Assembly (NCBI GenBank): GCA_020638465.1
Contig: JACKIM010000001.1
Span: forward strand, 1,517,501-1,581,500
Source: Geminicoccaceae bacterium
GTDB taxonomy: Bacteria > Pseudomonadota > Alphaproteobacteria > Geminicoccales > Geminicoccaceae
DNA: 64,000 bases
Direction: 5' to 3'
Of the stretch, positions 7,316-16,519 are shown in pieces. Made by a program: the position numbers and the translations under genes. Numbering within the stretch: the stretch's first letter is position 1; every line of letters starts with the position of its first letter. The notes below the pieces were generated by a model. The model saw nothing but the letters and a program-made list of their open reading frames with translations, was not told the DNA's origin and searched no databases.

Positions 7316-8518
7316 ATGGATGCGATCCTGTTCGAATGGTTGAGCATGGGGGTACGCTGGCTGCACGTGATCGCGGGGATCGCCTGGATCGGCAGCTCAT
7401 TCTATTTCGTGCATCTTGATCTCAGCCTGCGCAAGAGGCCGGGTTTGCCCGAAGGTGCGGGCGGCGAAGCGTGGCAGGTCCATGGAGGCGGTTTCTACAA
7501 CATGGTCAAGTACATGGTGGCGCCGGCCAGAATGCCGGAGGAGCTGACCTGGTTCAAATGGGAAGCCTATACCACCTGGCTTTCCGGCTTTGCCATGATG
7601 ATCATCGTCTATTACTTCTCGGCCGAACTCTATCTCGTCGACCGCAGCGTGCTCGATATTTCGCCCGCGACGTCCATAGTCATCAGCCTTGTCGGGCTTG
7701 GTGCCGGTTGGGTGGTCTATGATGTGTTGTGCAAATCGCCGCTCGGGCGCAACGATGTGGCGCTGGCGGCCGTAGGCTTCGTCTTCCTCGTGGTGTTGTC
7801 GGTCATCTTCCAGCATGTCTTCAGCGGTCGCGGTGCATTCATGCAGATCGGTGCCCTGATCGGCACCATGATGGTCGCCAATGTCGCCCACGTCATCATT
7901 CCCAACCAGCGCAAGGTCGTCGCGGCCCTCAAGGCCGGCGAGGCACCCGATCCGAAGCTCGGCCAGGAAGCCAAGCAGCGCTCTCTACACAACAACTATC
8001 TCACATTGCCGGTTATCTTCGTGATGATCGGCAATCATTATCCGCTGGTCTTTGCCAGCCCGTGGATGTGGCTGATGCTGGCCATCGTGCTCGTGATGGG
8101 TGCCGTCATCCGTCATTTCTTCAACACCAGGCACAGGGGACTGCCGACTCCATGGTGGACAGTCGGTGTCGCGATCGCAGGCATGGTGGCCATCATCGTT
8201 TTGTCGACATTGCCACCTCCGGGAGAACTCGTCGGGGATGATAGTGAACCGGCATCGGCAAGCATGGATGACGTGGAACTGGTCGTGGCGTCACGTTGCT
8301 CCATGTGCCACGCCCGCGAACCGCTCTGGGAAGGCATTCATGTCGCGCCCAAGGGGGTTTATCTTGAGACGCGGAATGACATCAGGTTGCATCGACATGC
8401 CATCGGGGTGCAGGCGGTGCGCACCCATGCCATGCCGCCCGGCAATGTTACCGGGATCGACGACGACGAGCGGCGCGTGCTGGCCGCATGGCTCGATGCG
8501 GGAGCGCCCGTGAAATGA
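7316..8518 (+). CDS. puuD: Membrane urate oxidase with C-terminal cytochrome c domain
   Basis: This 400-residue inner-membrane protein matches PuuD, which oxidises urate using a fused cytochrome c. About eight hydrophobic helices occupy residues 5-315, beginning with Trp-Leu-His-Val-Ile-Ala-Gly-Ile-Ala-Trp-Ile-Gly. The C-terminal 90 residues carry the haem motif Cys-Ser-Met-Cys-His and a later Met in His-Ala-Met-Pro-Pro that could be the sixth haem ligand. The start ATG 7316 has GGGAGCG upstream and is preferred to an in-frame ATG at 7283. It overlaps guaD by 4 nt, giving a two-gene purine breakdown unit. Confidence 0.92.
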   Translation: MDAILFEWLSMGVRWLHVIAGIAWIGSSFYFVHLDLSLRKRPGLPEGAGGEAWQVHGGGFYNMVKYMVAPARMPEELTWFKWEAYTTWLSGFAMMIIVYYFSAELYLVDRSVLDISPATSIVISLVGLGAGWVVYDVLCKSPLGRNDVALAAVGFVFLVVLSVIFQHVFSGRGAFMQIGALIGTMMVANVAHVIIPNQRKVVAALKAGEAPDPKLGQEAKQRSLHNNYLTLPVIFVMIGNHYPLVFASPWMWLMLAIVLVMGAVIRHFFNTRHRGLPTPWWTVGVAIAGMVAIIVLSTLPPPGELVGDDSEPASASMDDVELVVASRCSMCHAREPLWEGIHVAPKGVYLETRNDIRLHRHAIGVQAVRTHAMPPGNVTGIDDDERRVLAAWLDAGAPVK

Positions 8519-9861
8519 CGTCGAGGGCGATGCGCGGGCGTTTGGTATCCTTTGGAGACGGTCCCGAAAGGCCGTTGCTGATCGAAAGGGGAACGTTGCT
8601 CGTCGAGGATGGCCGGATTGCCGCCATCGGGCAGAACATCGACATTCCAGGAGGGGTGGAAGTCGACGACCATGGCGATCTGTTGATCATGCCGGGGTTT
8701 ATCGACACCCATCTGCATTACCCGCAGACCCAGGTGATCGGCTCCTACGGCGCTCAACTGCTGGACTGGCTTCAGCGTTATACATTCGTGGAGGAACAGC
8801 GATTCTCCGACGAAGCCCATGCCAGGTATGTCGCCCGCTTTTTCTTCGACGAGCTGCTGCGCAACGGGACGACGACCGCCTGCGTGTACTGCACGAGTCA
8901 TGTCCAATCGGCGGAAGCGTTTTTCGCCGAGAGTGAGCGACGCGGCACGTGCATGATCGCCGGCAAGGTGATGATGGACAGGGGCGCACCGGATGGCCTT
9001 CTCGATACCCCGGAGCGAGCCCATGACGAGAGCGCTGCCCTCATCGGACGATGGCATGGCCGGGGGAGGCAGCTCTATGCCATCACTCCGCGCTTTGCCA
9101 TCACCTCGACAGAAGCCCAGCTTGAGGTTGCGGCAGCGCTGTTGCGCGAATATCCGCAATGCTATCTGCAAACGCACCTGTCCGAGAACCTTCGCGAGAT
9201 CGAGACAATTGCCGAGCTGTTCCCTTGGTCAAAAAATTATACAAACGTGTATGACCATTACGGTCTGCTCGGTGAGCGCTCGATCTTCGGTCACTGCATC
9301 CATCTGGATGCCGAAGAGTGCTCCCGGCTTGCGGCGACCGGCTCGATTGCCGCCTTCTGCCCGACATCGAACCTTTTCATCGGCTCCGGGCTGTTCAATC
9401 GCCGCAAGCTTGTCGACGCTGGCATGGTTGTGACACTTGCCACCGATATCGGTGGGGGGACAAGCTACTCGATGCTGCGCACGGCGGCGGAAGCGTATAA
9501 GGTTTTGCAATTGCAGGGACAGAACCTGCCAGCCTTTGAAATGTTCCACATGATGACGGCCGGCAACGCGAAAGCCCTCGGGCTCGACTCCGAAATCGGA
9601 ACTCTGGCAGCAGGCAGTATTGCCGACCTGGTTGTCCTCGACACTTATGCGACACCCGCCATGGCCCATCGGATGGAGGCGATCGTCACGGATGATCCCC
9701 TGCAACGCTTTTCCGAAGAACTGTTCATACTGGCCACCATGGGCGATGATCGTTCTGTCAGGGAAGTATACATTATGGGAAATTCTTGTTTGCCAGCAAG
9801 GGGTCAGGCAACTGCCGTTTCTGGCCCGTTCGCGTTGAAAGGATCAACATCGCCGCGTTGA
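8515..9861 (+). CDS. guaD: Guanine deaminase
   Basis: The 448-residue enzyme converts guanine to xanthine and ammonia and belongs to the amidohydrolase superfamily. Zinc ligands are visible in His-Leu-His-Tyr-Pro-Gln near residue 65, in Gln-Thr-His-Leu-Ser-Glu-Asn near residue 220, in Gly-His-Cys-Ile-His-Leu near residue 260, and in Ala-Thr-Asp-Ile-Gly-Gly-Gly-Thr-Ser near residue 310. ATG 8515 overlaps the puuD stop. With PuuD it covers the entry and urate steps of purine catabolism; xanthine dehydrogenase and the ureide enzymes are not in the window. Confidence 0.95.
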   Translation: MTSRAMRGRLVSFGDGPERPLLIERGTLLVEDGRIAAIGQNIDIPGGVEVDDHGDLLIMPGFIDTHLHYPQTQVIGSYGAQLLDWLQRYTFVEEQRFSDEAHARYVARFFFDELLRNGTTTACVYCTSHVQSAEAFFAESERRGTCMIAGKVMMDRGAPDGLLDTPERAHDESAALIGRWHGRGRQLYAITPRFAITSTEAQLEVAAALLREYPQCYLQTHLSENLREIETIAELFPWSKNYTNVYDHYGLLGERSIFGHCIHLDAEECSRLAATGSIAAFCPTSNLFIGSGLFNRRKLVDAGMVVTLATDIGGGTSYSMLRTAAEAYKVLQLQGQNLPAFEMFHMMTAGNAKALGLDSEIGTLAAGSIADLVVLDTYATPAMAHRMEAIVTDDPLQRFSEELFILATMGDDRSVREVYIMGNSCLPARGQATAVSGPFALKGSTSPR

Positions 9862-10079
9862 AAGCGGATCGCGACCAGCTTTGGGCCGAGGCCGTTTCCG
9901 CCTGCGGCCGCGCAGGCTGTGAATGATTCCAATGCAGTGAACCACTGCACCACTCATTCTGCAATTTTTCTGTTGCCCACGAAAATTGCGCGTCTGCGCG
10001 TTGCGATTGTAAAATGGGTACCCCCTGCGAGCATGGCAACCCGTCAGCAATTGGGCATCTCGTCAATGCGCGGCTATGC

Positions 10080-13000
10080 TCAATGAAAGTCCCGGCTTGG
10101 GAATAATCGCTTGGCTTGGTCACGCGGATGCATGGCGCGGGGAGTGGGCAGCGGTCTTGATGGTGCACTGTCGGTCCGGGTCGTGGCCTGGTCGATGGCA
10201 TCACTCATCGGGTGGCCCAGATCGGCAAGGCGGTGGGATACATCCTCAATTCGTTCGGCAATAAGATGTGTCACGATGCCTTCGCGCTGCAGACGGCCGG
10301 TTGTGCGCAGTAGCCGGCCACCCATGACCTCGCGGCGGAAGCGTTCGAAGACCTTGTTCCAGACCACCACATTGCTGACACCGGTTTCGTCCTCGAGCGT
10401 CAGGAAGACCACGCCCGAGGCCGTGCCGGGCCGCTGACGGGTAATGACAAGACCGCAGACGGTAGTACGTTGCAAGGGTGCCTCGATCAGCTTGTCATGC
10501 GTGGTCAGGCCCGGCATCGAAGGGCGCAGCAGTTCCATCGGGTGGGCGCGCAGGGTCAGGCGGGTGGCTACATAATCTTCCACCACCTCTTCCCCCAGAT
10601 GCATGGCCGGCAGGTTGACCCGTGGTTCGGCGATGGCTTCGCCGTCGATGGGGTCACGGAACAGGGGCAGCGGCATCTGACCACGAATGGCGCGCACCTG
10701 CCACAGTGCGTCGCGGCGGGTCAGGCCCATGGCGGCAAAGGCGTCGGCCTCGGCCAGGCGTTCCAGCACGGCGGGCGAGATACCCGCACGCAGCCAGACG
10801 GATTCCGGGTCGGGATAGCCATTGCCCCGCGCTGCTGCGATCCAGTCAGCGTCATCTTCGCGAAACCCCTTGATCTGGCGGAACCCGAGCCGCAGCGCCA
10901 GCATGCCATCGGCCCGGCGTTCCAGCGCATGATCCCACGCGCTGGAATTGACGCAGATCGGGCGGATCTCGACCTGATGATCGCGCGCGTCGCGGACGAT
11001 CTGGGCCGGGGCATAGAACCCCATGGGCTGCGAATTCAGCAGCGCGCAGGCAAAGACCGCCGGATGATGGCGCTTCAGCCAGGCCGAGACATAGACCAGC
11101 AGCGCGAAGGCCGCCGCGTGGCTTTCGGGGAAACCGTAATCGGCAAAACCCTCAATCTGGGAAAAGCAGCGCGCAGCGACTTCGGTGCTGTAGCCGCGCG
11201 TCAGCATGCCGTTGATGAACTTGTGGCGATGTTCGCCAATCGTGCCCATGCGCCGGAACGATGCCAGCGCGCGGCGCAGGTGATCGGCCTCTTCCGCGGT
11301 ATAGCCTGCGCCAACCACGGCGATCTGCAAGGCCTGCTCCTGAAACAGCGGCACGCCAAGCGTGCGGCGTGTAACCTGTTCCAGTTCCGGGCCGAAGGGT
11401 TCGGGTTTCTCAAGCCCCTGACGGCGGCGGATATAGGGCTGGACCATGCCGCCCTGAATCGGGCCGGGGCGGACGATGGCGACCTCGATCACCAGGTCAT
11501 AGAATTCGCGTGGCTTCATCCGGGGCAGGAAATTCATCTGCGCCCGGCTTTCGACCTGAAATACTCCCACCGCATCGGCCACCTGCAACATCCTGTAGGT
11601 TTCCGGATCCTCGGGCGGGATGGTGGCCAGCGTCAGGCGCTGCCCCTCATGTTCATCCAGCAGGTCAAACGCCTTGCGGATGCAGGTCAGCATCCCCAGC
11701 CCCAGCACATCGACCTTGAGGATGCCAAGCGTGTCGATATCGTCCTTGTCCCACTCGATGACGGTCCGATCCTCCATCGCGGCGTTCTCGATGGGGCACA
11801 GCTCGTCCAGACGCCCCTTGGTGATGACGAAACCGCCGACATGCTGGGACAGATGGCGGGGAAAACCGATCAGTTCGCCGATCAGACGCAAAGTCTGGGC
11901 AAGCCGGCGGTCATTGGTGTTCAGGCCCAGTTCGCGTACGCGGTCCATATCGGGGCCATCGCTGGAATAGCCCCAGATCTGCCCCGACAGACCAGCGATG
12001 ATATCCTGCGACAGGCCCATGACCTTGCCCACCTCGCGGATCGCGGCGCGGGACCGGAAATGGATCACGGTCGCGCAAAGCCCGGCGCGATGACGGCCGT
12101 ATTTTTCATAAATCCACTGGATCACCTCTTCGCGGCGCTCATGTTCGAAATCCACGTCTATATCGGGCGGCTCGCCGCGATAGCGGGACACGAACCGTTC
12201 GAACACCATGCCGATCATGTCGGGCGAAACATCGGTGATGCCCAGGAGGTAACACAGGATCGAATTGGCCGCCGACCCGCGCCCCTGACACAGGATCCCC
12301 TGGCTGCGCGCATATTGGACGATATCATGGACGGTCAGGAAATAGGCCGGGAAATCCAGTTCGGCTACCACAGCCAGTTCCTTGGCCATCAGTTGCCGCG
12401 GTCTGTCCGGTGCGCCATTCGGGTAGCGACGGACAAGACCTGCCTGCGCCAGCCGGGTCAGACGGTCCATCGGTGTTTCGCCTCCTGACGCAATTTCGTC
12501 GGGATATTGATAGCTGAGCTCGCCGAGGCAAAAGGAGCAGCGCGAGGCGATCTCCAGCGTGCGGCGCAGGGCGGCCGGATAGTTGCGGAAGACCCGTTCC
12601 ATATCCGCGCGGCCTTTCAGCCGCCTTTCGGCATTCGGCAAGGCCCGGGTGCCGATATTGTCGATGGTGCAGCCCTCGCGCATGCAAGTCAGCACATCGG
12701 CAAGGGGCCGTCGGCTGGCGCGGTGCATCAGCACATCGCCCACCGCAACCATCGGGGTCGCACAGCGCAAGGCCATCTGCGCGCAGGCCTTCAGCCAGGC
12801 CTGATCCGAACCGTCATAGCGCGGCGCGGCGCCCAGAAAGACATGGCCGGGAAAGCGGCGCTGGATGCGTTGAATATCGCCTGCGGCCTGATCCAGCCCG
12901 CCTTGCGGCAGTGCGATCAGGATCATGCCGATGCAGCCCTCCGGCAGATCGGCCAGATCCAGGTGGCATTCGCCCTTTTTCGCGCGCCTCTTGCCCAGGG

Positions 13001-13457
13001 TCAGCAACCGGGTCAGGCGTTGGTAAGCGGTCAGGTCCGTGGGCAGGGCCAGCCATTCGACCCCACTGTCGCGCAGGATCAGCCGACAACCCACAATCAG
13101 CCGGGGAAGGTGCGGCTTCTTGGGGCGGGCGATATCGTTCGGAGTGCTGATTTCCTGCCGCGAACAGGTGTCGATTCGATGTTGAGAACGGATCCGTACG
13201 GCTTCATCCGTCTCGCGCTGCAGTCCTTTCAGCGCAGCATGGGCCCTGACCACTCCGGCCAGCGAATTGCGATCGGTGATGGCGATGGCGGCAAGGCCCA
13301 GATCAGCCGCCCGCGTGACCAGTTCCTCGGGATGCGAGGCACCGGTCAGGAAAGTGAAATTCGTGGTGACACAGAGTTCGGCATAGCCACAAGCCTGCCA
13401 CGCCCATTCGCGCCTTGCAGCTTCGCCCGGGCGGTGTTCGTGGTTGATCTCGATCAT
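10080..13457 (-). CDS. dnaE2: Error-prone DNA polymerase III alpha subunit DnaE2 (ImuC)
   Basis: This 1125-residue C-family polymerase performs damage-induced mutagenic synthesis with ImuA and ImuB. An N-terminal PHP domain (residues 1-270) begins Ala-Glu-Leu-Cys-Val-Thr-Thr-Asn-Phe-Thr-Phe-Leu-Thr-Gly-Ala-Ser-His. The palm includes Gly-Arg-Gly-Ser-Ala-Ala-Asn-Ser and Pro-Asp-Ile-Asp-Val-Asp-Phe near residue 440, holding catalytic aspartates. A C-terminal OB fold (Thr-Ala-Ser-Gly-Val-Val-Phe-Leu-Thr-Leu-Glu-Asp-Glu) follows. ATG 13457 overlaps the imuB stop by 4 nt. The 218 bp between guaD and this gene show no feature I can name. Confidence 0.96.
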   Translation of the reverse strand: MIEINHEHRPGEAARREWAWQACGYAELCVTTNFTFLTGASHPEELVTRAADLGLAAIAITDRNSLAGVVRAHAALKGLQRETDEAVRIRSQHRIDTCSRQEISTPNDIARPKKPHLPRLIVGCRLILRDSGVEWLALPTDLTAYQRLTRLLTLGKRRAKKGECHLDLADLPEGCIGMILIALPQGGLDQAAGDIQRIQRRFPGHVFLGAAPRYDGSDQAWLKACAQMALRCATPMVAVGDVLMHRASRRPLADVLTCMREGCTIDNIGTRALPNAERRLKGRADMERVFRNYPAALRRTLEIASRCSFCLGELSYQYPDEIASGGETPMDRLTRLAQAGLVRRYPNGAPDRPRQLMAKELAVVAELDFPAYFLTVHDIVQYARSQGILCQGRGSAANSILCYLLGITDVSPDMIGMVFERFVSRYRGEPPDIDVDFEHERREEVIQWIYEKYGRHRAGLCATVIHFRSRAAIREVGKVMGLSQDIIAGLSGQIWGYSSDGPDMDRVRELGLNTNDRRLAQTLRLIGELIGFPRHLSQHVGGFVITKGRLDELCPIENAAMEDRTVIEWDKDDIDTLGILKVDVLGLGMLTCIRKAFDLLDEHEGQRLTLATIPPEDPETYRMLQVADAVGVFQVESRAQMNFLPRMKPREFYDLVIEVAIVRPGPIQGGMVQPYIRRRQGLEKPEPFGPELEQVTRRTLGVPLFQEQALQIAVVGAGYTAEEADHLRRALASFRRMGTIGEHRHKFINGMLTRGYSTEVAARCFSQIEGFADYGFPESHAAAFALLVYVSAWLKRHHPAVFACALLNSQPMGFYAPAQIVRDARDHQVEIRPICVNSSAWDHALERRADGMLALRLGFRQIKGFREDDADWIAAARGNGYPDPESVWLRAGISPAVLERLAEADAFAAMGLTRRDALWQVRAIRGQMPLPLFRDPIDGEAIAEPRVNLPAMHLGEEVVEDYVATRLTLRAHPMELLRPSMPGLTTHDKLIEAPLQRTTVCGLVITRQRPGTASGVVFLTLEDETGVSNVVVWNKVFERFRREVMGGRLLRTTGRLQREGIVTHLIAERIEDVSHRLADLGHPMSDAIDQATTRTDSAPSRPLPTPRAMHPRDQAKRLFPSRDFH

Positions 13458-14920
13458 GCGAACTCCCCCTGTACGAACCAGCCGGGGGCTTGCGGCGTAT
13501 GGAACAACCATAGCCGGCGGCCCTGCCGGGTCTGCACGCGCCAGTAATCGCGGACCCCGCTGCGCCAGTTCGGATCGTCAAGCCACCATTCCGGCGCGAT
13601 CCGTTCGGGGCCTGTGGCGTTCAGGGTGGCCATGCTCATCCGCCGCCAACGGAATTGGGACGGCGGATGCGGGCCAGCGGCCGCAATGGGTTCGGGGGGG
13701 AACAGGATCAGCGGACGCGGGCGCGGCGCTGAGGGGAAAGGCTCGGGTCTGGACCAGGCGGCGGGCACGATGACAAAGCTGCGTTCGGGGATGTTGCTGT
13801 CAACGGGCAGGAAACGCTGCACATTCTCCAGCCCGATGCGGACTCCTATCCGGGTGATCAGGTCGTCTGTCCGGTCCGACGGGGGGGGCTTGTCATGATC
13901 GATCTGCCGCATCTCGAGCGGCTCGACCTGCACGGCCTCAAGTCGCAACCGGTCGATGCCAAATCCGGCATCGACCTCGCCGACTCCGCGCGCGAATAGT
14001 GGCAGGATACGGGCCGGATCGCGCATTGGCCGGGCCAGGCGCAGTTCCACATCCTGCGCCTGGCTGTCGACACGCTGCAGGGTCAGGTTCAGCACCCGCG
14101 CGCCGGTGCCATGATTTGCCATCTTGTCGCACAGCCGATCCAACAGGCGCCCGGTGGCGGCCATCACATCGGTCTCCAGTCCGATTGGCTCGGGCAGGCT
14201 AAGCCGCACGCCGTAATGCGGCGGTTCGGCATGCGGTGAGATCTGTTCCGGTTGCACGCCAAGCGCCTGATCCAACCGTATCATCAGCCCCGGCCCGAAC
14301 CGACGTGCCAGCGGGGCACGGGGCGTATCGGCCAGTTGCGCGATGCTGCGTAGCCCCAGCCTTTGCAGCGCCGTGACGGTTTCGGCCTCCAGCCGCAACC
14401 CGGCCACCGGCAAAGGGCCAAGCGCCGCCAGCGCCGCACCCGGGCTGGCCACACCTTCGCCATGCCGGGCCAGCGCCCAGGCTGCACCACGCGTATCGCC
14501 CAACCCGACCTGTACCGTCAGCCCGGAACGCCTCAGCCGCTGGCGCAGATCATCCAGCATTGCCGCCTCGCCCCCCGACAAATGGGCCGAACCGGTGATG
14601 TCCATCACCAACCCATCATCGCCTTCCAGCCCGACCCAGGGGCAATAGCGCGTAGCCCATCGCCGCAAGACGCCAAGAAAGCGCCGATCTCCGTTCAGAT
14701 CCGCCGGGCGGCTGTGCAGATCAGGGCACAGCGCGCGGGCATCAGAAAACATCATGCCACGATACAGCCCCTGCCGTTCGGCCGCCGCATTCAGGCAATG
14801 GATCCGGTCGGTGTTGCTGTTCCTCAGCATCAGCGCGAACGGCCCGTCCAGCGTCAGCGCGCGCAAGGCCCGGTCACTTGCCAGCCGGGGAAACCACAGT
14901 GAGACGACGCGCTTCTGCAT
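13454..14920 (-). CDS. imuB: Y-family polymerase-like protein ImuB
   Basis: ImuB (488 aa) is a catalytically dead Y-family polymerase relative that bridges ImuA, DnaE2 and the beta clamp in alphaproteobacterial SOS mutagenesis. The N-terminus, Arg-Val-Val-Ser-Leu-Trp-Phe-Pro-Arg-Leu, is typical and lacks the catalytic Asp of active Y polymerases. A helix-hairpin-helix stretch is near residue 200. The tail ends with Arg-Asp-Tyr-Trp-Arg-Val-Gln-Thr and Gly-Arg-Arg-Leu-Trp-Leu-Phe, common in ImuB. ATG 14920 is chosen because family homology starts there; GTG 14941 and ATG 14932 are alternatives. The start overlaps the end of imuA. Confidence 0.94.
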   Translation of the reverse strand: MQKRVVSLWFPRLASDRALRALTLDGPFALMLRNSNTDRIHCLNAAAERQGLYRGMMFSDARALCPDLHSRPADLNGDRRFLGVLRRWATRYCPWVGLEGDDGLVMDITGSAHLSGGEAAMLDDLRQRLRRSGLTVQVGLGDTRGAAWALARHGEGVASPGAALAALGPLPVAGLRLEAETVTALQRLGLRSIAQLADTPRAPLARRFGPGLMIRLDQALGVQPEQISPHAEPPHYGVRLSLPEPIGLETDVMAATGRLLDRLCDKMANHGTGARVLNLTLQRVDSQAQDVELRLARPMRDPARILPLFARGVGEVDAGFGIDRLRLEAVQVEPLEMRQIDHDKPPPSDRTDDLITRIGVRIGLENVQRFLPVDSNIPERSFVIVPAAWSRPEPFPSAPRPRPLILFPPEPIAAAGPHPPSQFRWRRMSMATLNATGPERIAPEWWLDDPNWRSGVRDYWRVQTRQGRRLWLFHTPQAPGWFVQGEFA

Positions 14921-15437
14921 TCCATCGAACATGCCAGGCACCTAATGTTCCTGATTTGTTCTTTATAAGTTGCCATATTTGCAGAGTCGAGTCTTCATTC
15001 CGCTGGTCAGGGTCCGCCACCGGGCTGCAACGCCATCGCGTCTCGACCGCCGGGCTGCCCATCCCTTCGGGGATCAGGCACAACCCGGTCGTCTGCCCGG
15101 CCTGCGCGGCCAGCTGCAACCTGCGTCCGGCGGTCAGACCGATCGGCGCGGTCAGTTCCATCACCACCAGCGGCAGCGCCCGATCACGCAACCCTTCCTC
15201 GGCAACCGCCAGGACTTCCGTCTGACCAGCCGCCTGCGCCAGCAACAGCCGGGACGGATCAAGATAACTGCCCAGCCCCGCAGGGGTGATCGTCTCGGAT
15301 CGCCAGCCCGCCCGAACCCAGAGGAGGGATCCCCCCGCCTGCACCGCCGATACGGCAGCAAATGCAATCGCCAGGGAACCGCAAGCCTCGTGAACACGGG
15401 TCGGGCGAAGCGGAAAGGCTGTGATCTGATGCAACAT
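14874..15437 (-). CDS. imuA: RecA-like mutasome protein ImuA
   Basis: The 187-residue product is an ImuA-type protein, a shortened RecA/SulA relative that partners ImuB in the mutasome. It has the alternating hydrophobic beta strands of the RecA fold (Gly-Gly-Ser-Leu-Leu-Trp-Val-Arg near residue 37, Leu-Pro-Leu-Val-Val-Met-Glu-Leu near residue 90). It ends Arg-Arg-Leu-Thr-Val-Val-Ser-Pro-Ala-Gly-Lys and overlaps imuB by about 47 nt, so the three genes form one transcript. It is compact compared with longer ImuA forms. Identification relies on the fold plus its position before imuB-dnaE2. Confidence 0.88.
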   Translation of the reverse strand: MLHQITAFPLRPTRVHEACGSLAIAFAAVSAVQAGGSLLWVRAGWRSETITPAGLGSYLDPSRLLLAQAAGQTEVLAVAEEGLRDRALPLVVMELTAPIGLTAGRRLQLAAQAGQTTGLCLIPEGMGSPAVETRWRCSPVADPDQRNEDSTLQIWQLIKNKSGTLGAWHVRWNAEARRLTVVSPAGK

Positions 15438-15456
15438 GCGATCAAGATACCTGTCG

Positions 15457-15474
15457 GTTCAAACGAGTTCAAAC
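15457..15474 (-). promoter_or_regulatory. Candidate LexA-type site upstream of imuA
   Basis: Two direct copies of GTTCAAAC lie 10 bp apart, starting 20 bp before the imuA ATG. Alphaproteobacterial LexA recognises GTTC-N7-GTTC. This copy reads GTTC-N6-GTTC, one base short, so it is either a variant site or a decayed one. Confidence 0.4.
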
Positions 15475-15919
15475 TGACGATGCGGTCCAAAGCGGCTGGT
15501 CGCGCCAGGCCCAACTTCCCGGACCAGGGCCGCTGCTATCCTCGCAATCCGGTGGCTCGCACTGTCCGTCGGTAATCGAACCGTTATGCTGGATGCCACG
15601 ATCTTGATGAGCTCGGGCCCAGCAGTCGCGCGCTCATTCTCATCCGCGCCACCCTCTGGCCCGTCATCCATCACCAAGGACGCAAAGCCGATCTCATCGC
15701 CGGACAGAACCAACCGTTCCTCCCGCGCCTGACGCCGCTATTGCGAAAGGTGCTGCGGCCGAAGACTATATGGCACCGCGCAACATCCGCCACACGCGCT
15801 CCCGGCCGCAGACTTTCCGCCACCACCCGTGCCTTGAACTCATCCGTCCAGCGCCGACGGTCCGTCGGACCCGACACAAGCTCTATACGATTGATCTGCA
15901 ATGAAACTTCCACTACCAA
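15459..15919 (-). pseudogene. Frameshifted IS66-type accessory protein TnpA
   Basis: The minus strand carries the N-terminal helix-turn-helix part of an IS66 tnpA (Arg-Arg-Arg-Trp-Thr-Asp-Glu-Phe-Lys-Ala-Arg-Val-Val-Ala-Glu-Ser, then Ala-Asp-Val-Ala-Arg) from 15919. The C-terminal part (Glu-Leu-Ile-Lys-Ile-Val-Ala-Ser-Ser-Ile-Thr-Val-Arg-Leu) is in a different frame ending at 15459. The central specificity helix is garbled. No tnpB or tnpC follows, and the 3' end runs into the imuA promoter region. It marks an old insertion between the mutasome cassette and the accessory island. Confidence 0.68.
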
Positions 15920-15966
15920 ATGGACTCATTTTGGTAGGCGACAGACGTTCTGGAACGCGCCTGCTC

Positions 15967-16515
15967 ATGACCACCGAAACCCTCGAACCAACAACCGATA
16001 ACGCAAATAATCCGGCCGAAAACCCGGATAACGCAACCGAGACCGGCAACAGTGCCGCCGCGGCCCTCTCGCAGCCGCCGGCGGACGATCCCGCCACGCC
16101 CGCGCTGCCCGACTGGGCGCAGGCGCTGGGCGACGCCGACCGCGAATGGCTGGGCAAGGCCGGGCACAAGGATATCGCCGCCGTCGTGCGCGGCTATCGC
16201 AGCCTTGAGACCTTCCTCGGCGCCGACAAGGCTGGCCGCGGCCTGGTGCGCCCGGCCGACGAGGCCGACGCCGAGGCATGGGACGAGTTCTACAAGGCGC
16301 TCGGCCGCCCCGACGATCCGGCAGGCTACGGCCTCGCCGAGCGCGAGGGTGCCGACCCGGAGTTCTCCGCCGCCGCCGCCAAGGCCATGCACGAGGCCGG
16401 GCTGACGCCGGCGCAGGCGAACGCGCTCACCGACTGGTTCAACGGCCACGGCTCCGGCCACAAGGCCGCCGTCGAACGCTTCGCCCGGCTGATGCAGGTC
16501 GCAGCGAAGGGATGA
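15967..16515 (+). CDS. Phage-type protein, possibly a head scaffold fragment
   Basis: A 182-residue acidic protein. After an Asn/Thr/Ala-rich low-complexity lead (residues 1-50) it contains Gly-His-Lys-Asp-Ile-Ala-Ala-Val-Val-Arg-Gly-Tyr-Arg-Ser-Leu-Glu, then Phe-Tyr-Lys-Ala-Leu-Gly-Arg-Pro-Asp-Asp-Pro-Ala-Gly-Tyr, then a helix ending in Leu-Thr-Asp-Trp-Phe-Asn. This pattern is familiar from phage proteins encoded near portal and capsid genes, often annotated as scaffold-like. ATG 15967 is preferred to 15901, though its ribosome binding site is weak. No other head genes are next to it, so it looks like a relic. Function is inferred only. Confidence 0.55.
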   Translation: MTTETLEPTTDNANNPAENPDNATETGNSAAAALSQPPADDPATPALPDWAQALGDADREWLGKAGHKDIAAVVRGYRSLETFLGADKAGRGLVRPADEADAEAWDEFYKALGRPDDPAGYGLAEREGADPEFSAAAAKAMHEAGLTPAQANALTDWFNGHGSGHKAAVERFARLMQVAAKG

Positions 16516-16519
16516 CGGC

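Noticed and set aside
10470..12488. 672-codon open frame opposite dnaE2
   Set aside because: It is a shadow of dnaE2 codon usage in GC-rich DNA, with no ribosome binding site and no family features.
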